Positions 12,690 through 23,300 of a stretch of DNA of 64,000 bases are shown here, piece after piece. The notes under the pieces were generated by a model. It had not been told where the DNA came from and did not search any database. It worked only from the letters and a program-made list of their open reading frames with translations. How positions within the stretch are numbered: position 1 is the stretch's first letter; every line of letters begins with the position of its first letter. Source of the DNA: Aphrophora alni (taxonomy: Eukaryota; Arthropoda; Insecta; Hemiptera; Aphrophoridae); assembly GCA_963513935.1 (NCBI GenBank), contig OY740768.1, positions 46,409,142 to 46,473,141 on the forward strand, read 5' to 3'. Position numbers and translations under genes: made by a program.

Positions 12690-13140
12690 TCGATTTGGTT
12701 CAAAACAGAACTGAGGTAATATCCTTAGCAAGAAAACCACTGAGCTGAGTTTTATAAACAGCTCATTTGTATGATCCACGGCATCAATTTACTGTCAAGT
12801 GTGAGCCCTAAAAACATTGACATTACCACTTCTATTGTTTGCTCACTCAACACTGTTGTTAGGACTTGATTTATTTAATTTGTGTTTTAAATGTATACAT
12901 TTAGTATTCATTGGACTAAAGAATGTTATTTAAGTATTGGAAAGAAGTATTTTTTACGGTAAATCATTCGTTGTTAATCACATTACCGGTAACATTTTAA
13001 ATTAATAATATGTCATCAGCATATTGAATCAGACAGCCACTTTTACACGGCGATTCACGTCATTTATGTAAAGAATGAACAAAACTGGAGCCATAATAGA
13101 TCCCTGTAGGTCACTGTAATTTAGGAAAATTGAATCGGTT
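12690..13140 (-). pseudogene. Non-LTR retrotransposon reverse transcriptase remnant
   Basis: The minus strand encodes QGSIMAPVLFILYIND (codons from about 13106 downward), which is the RT box normally written QGSxLxPLLFxLYIND. A one-base shift later comes IQYADD at about 13012-13026, the RT catalytic YADD box. Further on lies a stretch reading FLGLTLDSKLMPW (about 12795-12835), matching the FLGxxLDxxLxW motif that follows the palm in jockey/CR1-type elements, then LSSVVFLLRIL in another frame. Order and spacing fit one decayed RT domain. Several frameshifts and stops separate the boxes, and no endonuclease domain, 5' end or tail is seen, so this is a dead fragment. Assignment to non-LTR RT is firm; the clade is not. 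Confidence 0.82.
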
Positions 13141-13149
13141 CTAGTTTCC

Positions 13150-15950
13150 TCCATCCAAGCAAATAAACACGTGCGTTGTTTATGTGATATTATTGTTCAT
13201 TTCTTTTTGTTATTAAATAACTATTATTGTTGTTAAAAATACTTTTGTGGTATCTTATATACAGTTTTAATTTAATTATTATGCAGTCATGAAAATAACA
13301 GACAAGTGACATTCGTGAATCCGTTTTAGATAACTTTTAAAACTATTATATTTATTATTTTTTATATCTAGTACCATTTTATTATTTTAGATATAATTCT
13401 AAATGCAATGATTTATAATTATATAAAGGTATATTTGAGATAGAAGGTACAGTATATAATTAATTTGAGTACATTTTTCTGCTACTACTAACATGTCCTA
13501 ATTTCTGCAGACGTGTTTCGGATGAATACCATTTTCAAATTAAATATACCTATATACTTTCTCTCTGATTTTTTTGTAGATACACTAAAACTTTAAAAAT
13601 GTGTATTTTCAACTTAAATATATATAAATCTATTTTCTCCCTGATTTTTTTAGATATACCGTACTCAAATTAAAAAATATACATATGCTTTGGATTCAAC
13701 ATTTTAATTTCGTTATTGATTTAGGTTGGAATTACAGTTTTTCGGGAGAAAATTACTGTAACACTTCTAGTGTTCTAAAGTTAGAAGATGTAGAAATTTC
13801 AAATTTAATGTTTTTTTTATATAGCCTATATTACCAAGATAAAACTGGCTTCTAGGAAGTTTCTATTAGTGCAAAGAGTTAACACAAATTTCCAATAACG
13901 TTAAACCGGATAGCAAATTTGAACTCAACTTCTAAATTCAAAATATTGTATTAATTTTGGTTATTCTTGAGATCAGTGAACTAAGTCATGTAAATGTAAA
14001 TCTTTATTAATTCGAACTCACCGTTTCAAAATATATATTGCATTTATATTATGATTAAATACACATATTTTTTTTTGTCTCTTGGTTTTTACATTATACA
14101 CGAAGCAATTTTATTTTTTTTAAATAAATTTTTCCTCGGCAAACCTACATATCAATGAAATACAGAACAGTTACAGTCTTAGGTATTCATTGCCTACATT
14201 TGATTTTAAATTTTGTCTCATTCGGTCCTTCTGTTTTTTGAAAATTGTTTAACATATTTTAAATCTCTACAAAATATTTTGGCGGAATAAATACATTATA
14301 CTATGCTACAAAGTGTAATGTCTAAAGAAAACGCAAGTTATCGTAGCTATTTTTAGTATTAATATTAGAAATGTGAACATTGCCGTCAGACTTGTCTTAA
14401 TTTAGACAACTAATCTCAATAACAAACCATTATAAACGTATTAAAAATAGTATTTGCAGTTACTTTGTACACTAAACTTACAATCTATTGTCGAAATAAA
14501 TATAGTTGTCTGATCATTGTCATAAAATAATGAAACTGATAGTGAAGCTTCCACTGTGTAATAGAAATCTGTAAGCTTATTGAGTGTTTGACAAGACTAT
14601 GGTTTTTGGCGCATTCCCCCTCCCTTATTTTAATCTTAAATTTTTCGAAACGTTTTTTCTCAAATTATTAACAATTAAAAAGACGAAGTGATTTCAGCGC
14701 CGTCTGTAAATGGCATAAATTGGGAATTTTTAATCTAATCTAAACTAGTAAAAAAACCAAAATGTTGGGAATTTTGTGATCTTTAAGATTATTTTGTAAA
14801 CTTTATTCTATTTGAGATAATCGTGAAATTTTTTTTACCCCCCCCCCCCTAAAAAAGCAATTCTTGAGAGTGCTCGGGACTCGTCGATTTTTTGAAAAGA
14901 AAATATATTTTAGCAATTTCCAGTAGTATTTTGTTGTTCACTAATTTCTCTTTTTTTCAGATTTAAAGTTATTTTTACTGCACTTTATGTTTTATCATCG
15001 GGAACCGATAGTTGTAGAATTAAAAATTGTAGTTGATTACACACAATACACTCCTTAGGATTTTTAAATGGTATAACTGAGCTAAATTTGTTACAAACAT
15101 TATGTTTTGATTCAGCAAAAAACCCTGATATATTCACGAAAATCAACATCCCACTTTGTTTGACCATTACTTTCGATGAGTTTTTTTTAAAATTTGTATT
15201 AATTAAATAAATTATCTTCTTTCTGTTATGCGAGAAATTCGTGTTGAAAAGAAAATCTAGTTGTCTGTTGGTTAATTAACCATGTTCACTCGGTCACGGA
15301 AACTTGTGGCGGCTGGACGAATGTCCTAGAATCACGTAGTTCATATAACTAGGTAACCCTTGAGCGAAGCAATAAAGAGACATGAAGGAGAAAACTGGTT
15401 TTTAAATAGGCTATCATATTCCGAAATTTAGTTTCCGTTTGATTCAATTCCTTGTTTCTAAATAAAAGATGGTTTTATCAGTCACAGGCTGTCACCGATA
15501 CATAAATCAAGTCGCAGGCTTGTTGTCCTAAATTTTAAACAGGATTATTCATAAAAATATTACTACAGTATTTGTTAACAGTTATGTTGGACGTAAATAA
15601 AACTCTACTTTTAATTAGAGTTAATAAAGATCTGATATGTAATATACATAAATTTAAGATTCTTATCTCTTACCAAAACAAAATGATGGGGTTTTTAATA
15701 AACACTAGAAATTTTACAATAATCATATTTTACTGATATAAAAAATGACAAATTATTAGTATTTTCAACGAAAAATTGTGAACAAATTAATATTAATACA
15801 ATTAAAGTTAATATATTACAATTAGACTACATAAGTTACAAGGGAAAAAATAAATAGTCTAATAATAATTTATTATTAGGAAACAAATTAAAACGATAAA
15901 CAGAAATAAATATTGAGCTGTAGATGTTTTAAAATTAAAATAAAACTTGA
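13150..15950. other. No supported gene
   Basis: AT-rich DNA with imperfect local duplications around 13430-13680 (AAATATACCTATATACTTTCTC and similar) and a C12 tract at about 14837. Short frames such as 14985-15167 lack motifs and borders. Confidence 0.5.
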
Positions 15951-15954
15951 ACAC

Positions 15955-16090
15955 AATTCTCACAAATATACGTTTATTAACTAAAACTCGTTTCAACGAT
16001 AATGTAATCATCTTCAGTGATGCATGAACGACAATAATCAAACTATAAACTTATTGTTGTATTTCATGCATCACTGAAGATGCATCACGC
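15955..16090. repeat. Hairpin with retroelement-like tail motif
   Basis: CATCTTCAGTGATGCATGAA near 16010 is the reverse complement of TTCATGCATCACTGAAGATG near 16063, giving a ~20-bp stem around a ~33-bp loop that is itself partly complementary. On the minus strand the adjoining sequence reads CTGAAGATGAT...CGTTGAAACG, a motif repeated at 22280-22307. Similar CTGA...GAAAC segments occur near the ends of some insect retroelements; that link is only an analogy. Confidence 0.6.
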
Positions 16091-16094
16091 TTTG

Positions 16095-17328
16095 TTAAAA
16101 ATCATTTAAGTATTATCTGTGAGAAATTGTGTCTAGTTTTATTTTTTATTTAAAGCAATACTTTTTAAGGCTCTATTCAAACTGCTCTAGTCAATAGTTA
16201 TGCATGGTGATAAGGTAACAAGCAAGACTCATAAGATTTTTTTAAGAACAGTTTAAATATTTAAATTATTTATTTATAATATTTAGCAATATTAAACTTT
16301 ACTTGTGTATTTTACTACATGCTACATTATTACAAATAACATTAATACTGTACGCTTATTGTTAAGCCAATATGTCATTCGTATTTTAAAAACCCACCCT
16401 TTTGTTTTGGCAAGAGTTAAAACCATGAATCTTATGTATCAGACTTTTTTTCTTTGCAACTACTATATTTCACCTTTATTATGTTTTATTTATGTCTTAC
16501 AAATATAGCAACTTCTTCTCTGTACATAAGTAGAACTAAGTTTTTATAAAAATCTGCATTTTTTTAAATGTAGTATTGGAAAAGTTATGGGATTGGTACA
16601 TCCGTTATGTTAGTACCCTCTCCCCACCCCTAAATCTACAATCACTACTTCATCTTGTAGTGATAACTGCTATAGACAACATTCAATATATACTGTACAA
16701 AGCCATTAGACTAACTTTCACACTAACCCATCTACAAAACCAAATAAAAACCAATCTTCACCAAAAATGTTATTTCTGTGGTTAGTCAAAAAGCGGAAAT
16801 GAACTATAGATGCCATCTTTAAAAGAAATATTTATCTTGCTTTGTCATAAACACGTCCTAGGAATAAATTGTATTTCAATAAGTTAAGCTTTTATTTAAC
16901 GGCGGTGAAAGATCTTTGGGGGGGAGGGGGAGATCAGGGAATCCAAAGATTCTCCTTATTTTGAAATCCAGGGCCCCACAATCAAATAATAGTGTGCTGG
17001 AATCTCAGGTACGAGACGAAAGGACGATAATTAGATTTTACAGTGTAATAAAAGTCATGTTGAAATTTTGAGACGAGGGTCAAATGTGAATTCTGTGCAA
17101 GGATGTAAAGGAGTTGGCCCAAGACATAGAAGACGCAGTAGTGCGGAGAGAGGAACCCATGTTTGGCGAATTGCTTATCATAAACCGCTTACAGTTTTCA
17201 ATCAAATTAAAGTACCAAGATCATGTGAAATGTTTTTTTCTTTGAAACCACGCAAGCAATGCATAACTTCAGTCTACCATGAACGACAAGATGGTATTGT
17301 TTGGAATATAAAAGGAACGAAATTATCT

Positions 17329-17377
<49 letters not shown>

Positions 17378-17655
17378 AAATTTGGTTAAAATCGGACTAT
17401 TAATTCTCCCTCCCCCCACAGATTGGTACTAATTTGTACAAAAATTGGCAGTTTAACTTTCTGTAATAGACTACTGTTATGATCTATCCAAATTTTAAAA
17501 AAAGTCTTATATAATGATTTTTTTTAGACTAAGATAAATAAAAAAGACGATAACAATTTGAAAACAATGTTTTGAACCTACAGCCCTAAACACATATTTC
17601 TCCATACGGAAGGCGATCGTGTATCGCCCTGCCGAAATATCACATTCAGATCTAT
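16095..17655. other. AT-rich stretch with an (AT)22 microsatellite
   Basis: No gene supported. It holds a pure (AT)22 run at 17331-17374 and a G/C-rich homopolymer region near 16917-16930. Just after the microsatellite is a short CCAAATTTGGTTAAAATCGG box also seen in Fam-D. The open frame 17068-17403 runs through the microsatellite and is not convincing. Confidence 0.6.
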
Positions 17656-17660
17656 TTTTT

Positions 17661-17872
17661 GTTGTTGTCTGTAGACAAAAAACCTTTAGGTCATTGTCGC
17701 CTTATAAAAAATAAAGAAACATAACATAAAGACGCCAAAGTTGGAAGAAAGAAAACAAGAGTTGGTTGATTTATCTGATAGGAAAAATGAAGTAGAGAGA
17801 TCTAACCCAAGACTACTAGGGCCCCTCGGGGTTACCACGCCCGTGTTTACTTTAGCCCCTGAGGGCAACATT
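17661..17872 (+). repeat. Fam-A dispersed repeat, copy 4
   Basis: A plus copy covering the family end to end: AACCTTTAGGTCATTGTCGC, CTTATAAAAAATAAAGA, CAAGAGTTGGT, CTGATAGGAAAAATGAAGTA, GATCTAACCCAAGACTACTA and a 3' box ending CCCCTGAGGG. Confidence 0.88.
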
Positions 17873-18360
17873 CATTTCTAATAGGGTCAATATAGATTAA
17901 GATAGATTTATATAACTTCAATCAAGCTATTATTGTTGATGTTTTTCAAAATTTAAAGTTATATTTTCCTTAGACTATATAATTTTATTGTAGAAAACAC
18001 ATTTGGACATCATTAAGTTAGAATACAAATTTATTCAAAAATTGAATTTTAAAATTTTTAAATCAGTTGTCATTTTGAAATTTTCCAAATTTATTCTGTT
18101 GAACGAATTTCCTGAATGACTTTTTTTTTTTTGGTTCCAACGGTTTGTATAACCGAACATACATTTCATATTTGAGCGTTTATTAATACTGTACATTAGA
18201 ACAGGTCTACAGAAAGTCAGTTCAACGGTGTAAAAACATTGCAAAAAGTTTCAAATAAAGACAGACCGAAAGTATCAGTTTTGTAGTTGACAGCCACAAG
18301 TAAAAATGAACCATGAATACCGGTATTAAAAATAAACATTTTCGTCATACTGCTTCAAAA

Positions 18361-18873
18361 ACAGCTGTTTTCAATACATGCATTGAGATGCTAAAGTTCT
18401 TCTTTTTAGCCCTAGGACGTAAAAACATCAGCTGAGGTCGAGGTCATCAGCTGTTACTTCGTTTATACGAATTAATTAACGATTGTAAAGAATCTATAAA
18501 AACAACCGATACTCTCAGTTGTAAATAACAGATAAAACAGCTGTTACCATCGATTTTATAAATAAGTCCCACTAACACAAACTAAACAGCTGTAATAACT
18601 GCTAACTTGTGTAACTTGTCCAAACTTTTGAAGGTAAATAGGTTGTAACATTTTAGTTTTTGTGAAATTGTTTTTTTATATTGTTTGCAGTATAATGAAA
18701 AATATAGTTCATCAATAGAACCAAAGAAGCTTTTCGATCCTCGCTCATTTCCCATCAACCCAGTAAGTTAAACTTGAGCTTGTATTGAAAAACTTCACTT
18801 TTGGTCCTAGTGATGAAATATACTATTATATACACGTCTTCAGCATAGATAGTATTTAATTAAATGACAGCTG
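18361..18873. promoter_or_regulatory. Cluster of six CAGCTG E-boxes (candidate cis-regulatory module)
   Basis: CAGCTG occurs at 18362, 18429, 18448, 18538, 18587 and 18868. In DNA of this base composition fewer than 0.1 would be expected in 512 bp (my estimate from about 32% G+C). The flanks differ between sites, so the cluster is not a tandem repeat of one unit. CAGCTG is the core bound by class I/II bHLH factors, including proneural proteins. The cluster surrounds the candidate exon at 18691-18762. A regulatory role is inference. Confidence 0.4.
18691..18762 (+). CDS. Candidate internal coding exon of an unidentified gene (24 codons)
   Basis: A 72-nt exon with strong borders. The acceptor is a T-rich tract ending TTGTTTGCAG at 18690; the donor is CCA then GTAAGTT at 18763. 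The phase-0 frame is open throughout and reads YNEKYSSSIEPK, then KLFDPRSFPINP. Exon length is a multiple of three, so it could be a cassette exon. I do not recognise the protein; the composition (Pro, Ser, charged residues) looks like a linker or disordered part rather than a transposon. The neighbouring exons are not visible in this window, which fits the very long introns seen in the peptide gene. The six-E-box cluster around it may belong to the same gene. The alternative is a chance pairing of splice-like signals. Confidence 0.42.
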
Positions 18874-19034
18874 TCAAGGTTTTTATTTATTCATTTTTTT
18901 TTAAAAGTTTGTAGTGCATTTACCTTTTATCTTTTTCAACATAAGAAGGTAGTCATAAACATAGTATAAATATTTCATACAAAAGTCGTATTCTAAAACA
19001 TAAAACTGTTGTTACACAATTCAGTTTCTGATAT

Positions 19035-19145
19035 GTTTGGCATCACACTGCAGTATCTTGGATATTTAAATGTTTACGACGTGTCATAAATGTTGAACAG
19101 TACATAATAATAGGAAATACAAGTACACAATGTGACCAGGTTGTT
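19035..19145 (+). repeat. Dispersed repeat fragment, inverted partner at 50700-50815
   Basis: TGTTTGGCATCACACTGCAG and about 90 further bases match the reverse complement of 50700-50815 with few mismatches, including GTCATAAATGTTGAACAGTA and the AAGTACACA box. It is part of a dispersed element of unknown type; no coding signal. Confidence 0.8.
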
Positions 19146-19239
19146 TGGCTTGTCCTTGGTATAACTTACCAGCGGTCAAGTTAATTTGTGTTTTTGACCA
19201 ATTATTCAGGAATCTTAGTCTTCTTTTACTTACAATTTC

Positions 19240-19600
19240 ACGTAAGGGGGTGTATAATTGATCTTCCCATTTTACTAAGATTTGAACGCAATCAGTAGAG
19301 GGGATTTTGAGAAATTACGTCTTTTATAACAGTCTCATGGCCAAATTTGTTGTTTTGGAGAGATACGTTTTGTTTGGGTCCTACATGATACATTTGAGCA
19401 AAGTCTGTTGAAAATCTTTAGAGCCGATTTCAGAAAATATGATTTATTTCTTATTGCCGCGACTCCCAAATTTTAAGTTATCGTAAAAATAGAAACTTCC
19501 TTAGATATGGGTAAAATATGCTTAGATACTAAAGTTGGATAAAATCCGTCTTCTTGTGGACTGTAGACCACAGAACGGACGCACGGACATCTTTCTCAAT
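19240..19600 (+). repeat. Fam-D dispersed repeat, copy 1
   Basis: Shares with 50060-50420, in order, TTTTGAGAAATTACGTCTTT, TATAACA(G/C)TCTC, a TTGAGCAAAGT box, AAATTTTAAGTTAT or its equivalent, a GGATAAAATCCG-type box and a degenerate GACGGAC-like end. It has the look of an ancient transposon; no protein motif survives. Confidence 0.7.
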
Positions 19601-19734
19601 TTGTAATCAGGAGACTTCAAACTATTTGTCTCGTAACATAACTTTCTTTCTGTAAGAACCTAAAAATGGTGCCAAATAACTCGGGTGTAGTGATTCCATT
19701 AGAAATCAGTGGCTATAATTGCTGCTAATAACTC

Positions 19735-19915
19735 AATATTCCTTCAGGGCTCAGTCGTTTGGCTAACTCGAGGATAACTTTTGGGTTATCGGACCTCTTT
19801 TGACCAAATCTTGTTCTTTTCCGACCTTGACGCTATTAGAGTATTCTAGGGCTAAGAAGAGTCTTGCATTTTATGCTCTTTATATAAGGTGAGATAACTT
19901 CGAGGTTTATCAAAA
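19735..19915 (-). repeat. Fam-A dispersed repeat, copy 5
   Basis: Minus copy with TCCGACCTTGACGCTATTAG, AGTATTCTAGGGCTAAGA and TTATATAAGGTGAGATAACT in plus reading. The middle (GATAGGAAA box) is deleted or badly diverged. Confidence 0.75.
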
Positions 19916-19924
19916 AGAAAAAGG

Positions 19925-20515
19925 AAAAAATAACATCATTACTTGTCACCGCTCTCTTACACAACCTCTAAACTTTTGCGTTTGCTTTCAAGATCTACAA
20001 GACCTTGTGACCACAAGGTCAAAATATTCAGACATTCTTCAGGAGCTAGAAAAATTCCCAATAGCATGTAAGAACTTCTTCTCAGATCCAGTGCATTATT
20101 AGTTCTACAACCAAGTCAGCATGCATATAACGTGATCCAATGGCAACCGTAACACAACAATGGACTGCTTATGGTTTCTTAAACAGCCGTCGAGCAGCTG
20201 TGACGTCATCACTTCACCCAAACATGGACAGTTTTGTAATAAACTTAGTTTTTACACGTGTTGTGGGAAAATGTTACAAGAATAAAATTATCATTACGGG
20301 AGGTAAACTTCTGTGTACAGGTTAACCCTAGTGATAAGCGACTCGAGCATTCTTCAAAATCATTCAATTTACAAATCACTTAGAAGCTGTTTCACTTACG
20401 CCATATTGGATTTCATATCCATAACAGTTACGTTACCTTTGTAGTGGTGTTATTTTTAAACTCAGATTTGTCATTTTAAAGAACACATTTAATGTGAATG
20501 TTTCCAATTTTTAAA
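19925..20515. other. Non-coding stretch with a consensus CRE
   Basis: Contains a perfect TGACGTCA (CREB/ATF palindrome) at about 20200 beside a CAGCTG, and a palindromic CCTTGTGACCACAAGG at 20005-20020. The overlapping open frame 20140-20325 ends before a GTTAAC and has no recognisable domain, so I do not call it a gene. Both motifs could be chance. Confidence 0.4.
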
Positions 20516-20519
20516 CTAG

Positions 20520-21075
20520 CAAATATTTATTAGTTTTTGAGAAATTGAGCGAACTTTTGTAAATACAATTAATAATTCGTTAATTATTTGTGCGTGTTTT
20601 AACGAAGAAACATGCTGTTTTCTTATCTATTAAAAAATTTAACTTTTACTGTTTAACTTAAAAAAAAGGAAGACAGATGATTTATAACTAAGTAAATACA
20701 CGCATGTTAAGCCGATTTGCTGATATTATAGCTCGGTGATATTGCATTTCACTTCTTATAAGGCGGTGGTCAACGAGAGGTGTTTCTCCTTTAAACAATA
20801 TTAATTAGTTTTTGAGAAATTGAGCAAACTTTTGTAAATACAATTTATAATTCTTTAATTATTTGCGTGTCACTTGAAAACGTAGTGATTTATTTAAGAA
20901 GGGGGCATTCTTTTTTGGATCTATTAAAAGAAATAATGTTTTATTGGATAGCTTAAAAAAAAGGGGTGGCGTATTCATGTAAATACTAGATACACGCATA
21001 TATTTAAGCCGTAAAGCGTAGGCGTTACTTATTAATTTTATTTCACTTCTTAAGGTTTTAACTGCGAGGTTTTTC
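20520..21075. repeat. Two-copy tandem repeat, ~275-bp unit
   Basis: Units start at TAGTTTTTGAGAAATTGAGC (20531 and 20806). They share TTTTGTAAATACAATT, TTAATTATTTG, a TCTATTAAAA box, TAAATACACGCAT or its diverged form, and CACTTCTTAAGG/CACTTCTTATAAGG near the unit end. By eye identity is about 70-75%, so the duplication is old. Frames in it (for example 20859-21077 minus) are not coding. Confidence 0.82.
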
Positions 21076-21079
21076 ACTT

Positions 21080-22225
21080 AAAGAAAATCACTCCCACAGC
21101 GCCTTAAAAGGGAATCTATTTAAATTTTAACACATTAAAGCACTTTCAATATTTGGCTAACCTTTAACCTAAAAGTTCCTTTTATAAAATAGTTATTAAG
21201 GCAACTGAACTGTGTAACCCAGGACTGCACTATTAAACGTGGATCTATCCTGACTATCTTTTGGGAACATGTTAGACAACGTTTAGATTTGACTAACAAT
21301 TTGCGAGTGCAATTGTTTCAAAAAGTCTAATATTAATATTATAGGCTGTTTCACACAACTCGAGCTCCATCTTCCTACAGACCGCCTTAAGGCCTAGCAT
21401 TAACAAAAGGAAACCTTCTGTGCAGTACGTGAGTTTTAAAATTAACAGAATGAAATATTTATCAATATGTGTTTGGCTTTGTTAAAACCGGTTCTGGAGT
21501 TGCAAGACTCGATATGGCATACACGAGAGAGAGAGAGAAGGCTATGCTTGGCATTGTTTGTTTCTTCTAATTACAACTCATTTGTACTAAGAGCACATAT
21601 TACCTGTAAAATATGAGAATAAATTAAATTTTAAAATCGTGATAGAGACATTAAATTCAGGGCCATCTTGATGTAAAATTGTTATTTGCGTGTGTGTTGT
21701 TTGTTATTATTTAATTGAAAATGTTTAGAATCGCGTATATTTTATAATCTCACATTTAAGCTGACCCATTGTTTGAAAGTTGTTTACTAAACATGACTAA
21801 AGTTTAGTTCCTAACACAGGATGTTCCAAAATTGAAAAACAATTAAATTGTTCCAGTTGTTTAAACATTTTCAGGTAGTATTAATAAAAACGCATTTAAA
21901 TTTCTGTGTGTGTGTGGGTGCGTGCATTCAAATACAAAATGTACAGTGAAAGAAACTATTTTTATGGAAGTTTTACTTTACCCCTATACAGGTAAGTTAA
22001 TTTGCGTTTTACTTAATTAAAGTGCAACGAATATAACATTCATAATATGTTTTATTGAACACTCTGTACATGGAACGACGTTTCGTCACACTCTCTACGT
22101 AGCTTAGATAAAAAAAAACTTTCCAAAACTTGGTAGCGTTGATTGTTATTTCAAATACACAGTTATTACGTCGTGAATTTTTTAACTCCTTACAGTTTTT
22201 AGTAAACTTATATGTTAATAAACAA
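21080..22225. other. No firmly supported gene
   Basis: Includes a short (GA)n run at 21528-21538 and a (TG)n run at about 21906. A frame from ATG at about 21940 ends exactly at a strong donor (TACAG then GTAAGTT at 21990), encoding about 17 residues. With no partner exon I leave it as an unproved exon-like feature. Confidence 0.45.
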
Positions 22226-22557
22226 ATAAAAAATATACTCAATTCTCCACAACAAATACTCTATTTGTATGAAGAGGATGTTTCACTGTACAAGTGATCA
22301 TCTTCAGTTGTTCTTTGTACACAAACCTTCTTGGCACTTTTCACTTCGATTCTCTTATAGTATTAATGTTATGAAATAGAGGGCCGTTCTTACTTTTTCA
22401 AACTTTGAAAAATGGCCGCCATTTACAAATATCGCTGCATACTTTTTAATTTCTTAAGGGTGCCTCTTATTTTTTATTGTTTTCGCATTCTGTACAAAAT
22501 TCTAACATTTTTTAAATTCTTGAATATGTTTGATAAAGTTTCTAGAATCTCGTGTAA

Positions 22558-23211
22558 GGGTGCGTACACAAAGAACGCCGGTTGCCGGCGCCGGCAAACC
22601 GGCCGCTGTAAGCGCGTCCCGGCTCGAGAAGAACTTAACATGGTTTCAAGTGTGCCCGTACACAGTAAACGCCGGTGCCGGCTCAACAAGCGCAACAAGC
22701 GCGAGCTGCCGGCGTCAACCGGCAAACAAGTATGAAGAGAACATTCTTATAAGCCGGTTCCGGCAACCGGCTCAGTCATCGAGTGGTCTCTGTACTGTGC
22801 AGTTGGTGGGTGTCATAGCGCGATGGTTGATACAGATGTTTCTTCAATTGTTTCTTAATATGTAATCGAAAGTCGCTAGCTCCATTCTCATGTATGTGTA
22901 GAACCGTTGTGGGTCACCTTTTAGTTGCGGAAACAAGTGATGGTATTCACCAAGTTTCTTCCTATGTCTATTAATAACATGAACACCGACTTTTCTCCTC
23001 CTTTGCAATAATTTTACATGAACACTCTCCGCCAAAAACACATCATCACTAGACGAAGACATCTTTGACACTGCTCAAAGTGAACTGACTTGTCGCGCTT
23101 GTTACCAGCTTTCTTTATGTACGGCTTCAAGCTTTTGCCGCGCTTATAAGCACGAGGAGCAAGCTGCCGGTTTGCCGGCGCCGGCAACCGGCGTTCTTTG
23201 TGTACGCACCC
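22558..23211 (-). mobile_element. PIF/Harbinger deletion derivative, 654 bp
   Basis: Perfect 46-bp terminal inverted repeats (22558-22603 and 23166-23211) begin GGGTGCGTACACAAAGAACG and continue into a GC-rich GCCGGCGCCGGC block. They are flanked by TAA on both sides (22555-22557, 23212-23214), the 3-bp TWA target duplication typical of PIF/Harbinger. The interior keeps the 5' end of a transposase frame on the minus strand (22844-23071). Extra GCCGG-rich segments occur at 22608-22760. The rest of the transposase and the second (Myb-like) gene are missing, so it can only have moved with help from an intact relative. The GC-rich ends stand out sharply from the AT-rich surroundings. Confidence 0.92.
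22844..23071 (-). pseudogene. Harbinger transposase, N-terminal fragment (75 codons)
   Basis: The frame starts MSKMSSSSDD and contains LQRRRKVGVHVINRHRKKLG (about residues 22-42), a YHHLFPQL segment, then DPQRFYTYMRM and FDYIL before a stop at residue 75. The order RRRxxxVxxxxxxRxxxGxxxxLxxxLxxDxxRFxxYxRMxxxxFDxIL is the well-known N-terminal region of Harbinger/HARBI1-type transposases, which runs up to the first catalytic segment. Nothing of the DDE nuclease follows: the frame stops within a few codons of FDYIL and the sequence then joins the 3' end of the element. It is a truncated, inactive copy. The 75 codons themselves are uninterrupted, which suggests a fairly recent deletion. Confidence 0.85.
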
Positions 23212-23300
23212 TAAGCTAAATAAGGTAGTAGTCTAGAATAAGCAAAGTAATGTTTAAATTAAGCAGGCAAGTTTTTATTTGTTGCACAAGTTATTTGTTT

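Noticed and set aside
17068..17419. Long frames with poly-(Tyr-Ile) on both strands
   Set aside because: They are created by the (AT)22 microsatellite at 17331-17374.
22412..22865. Several overlapping frames at the left end of the Harbinger element
   Set aside because: They read through the GC-rich terminal repeats; only the minus frame 22844-23071 matches a known protein.
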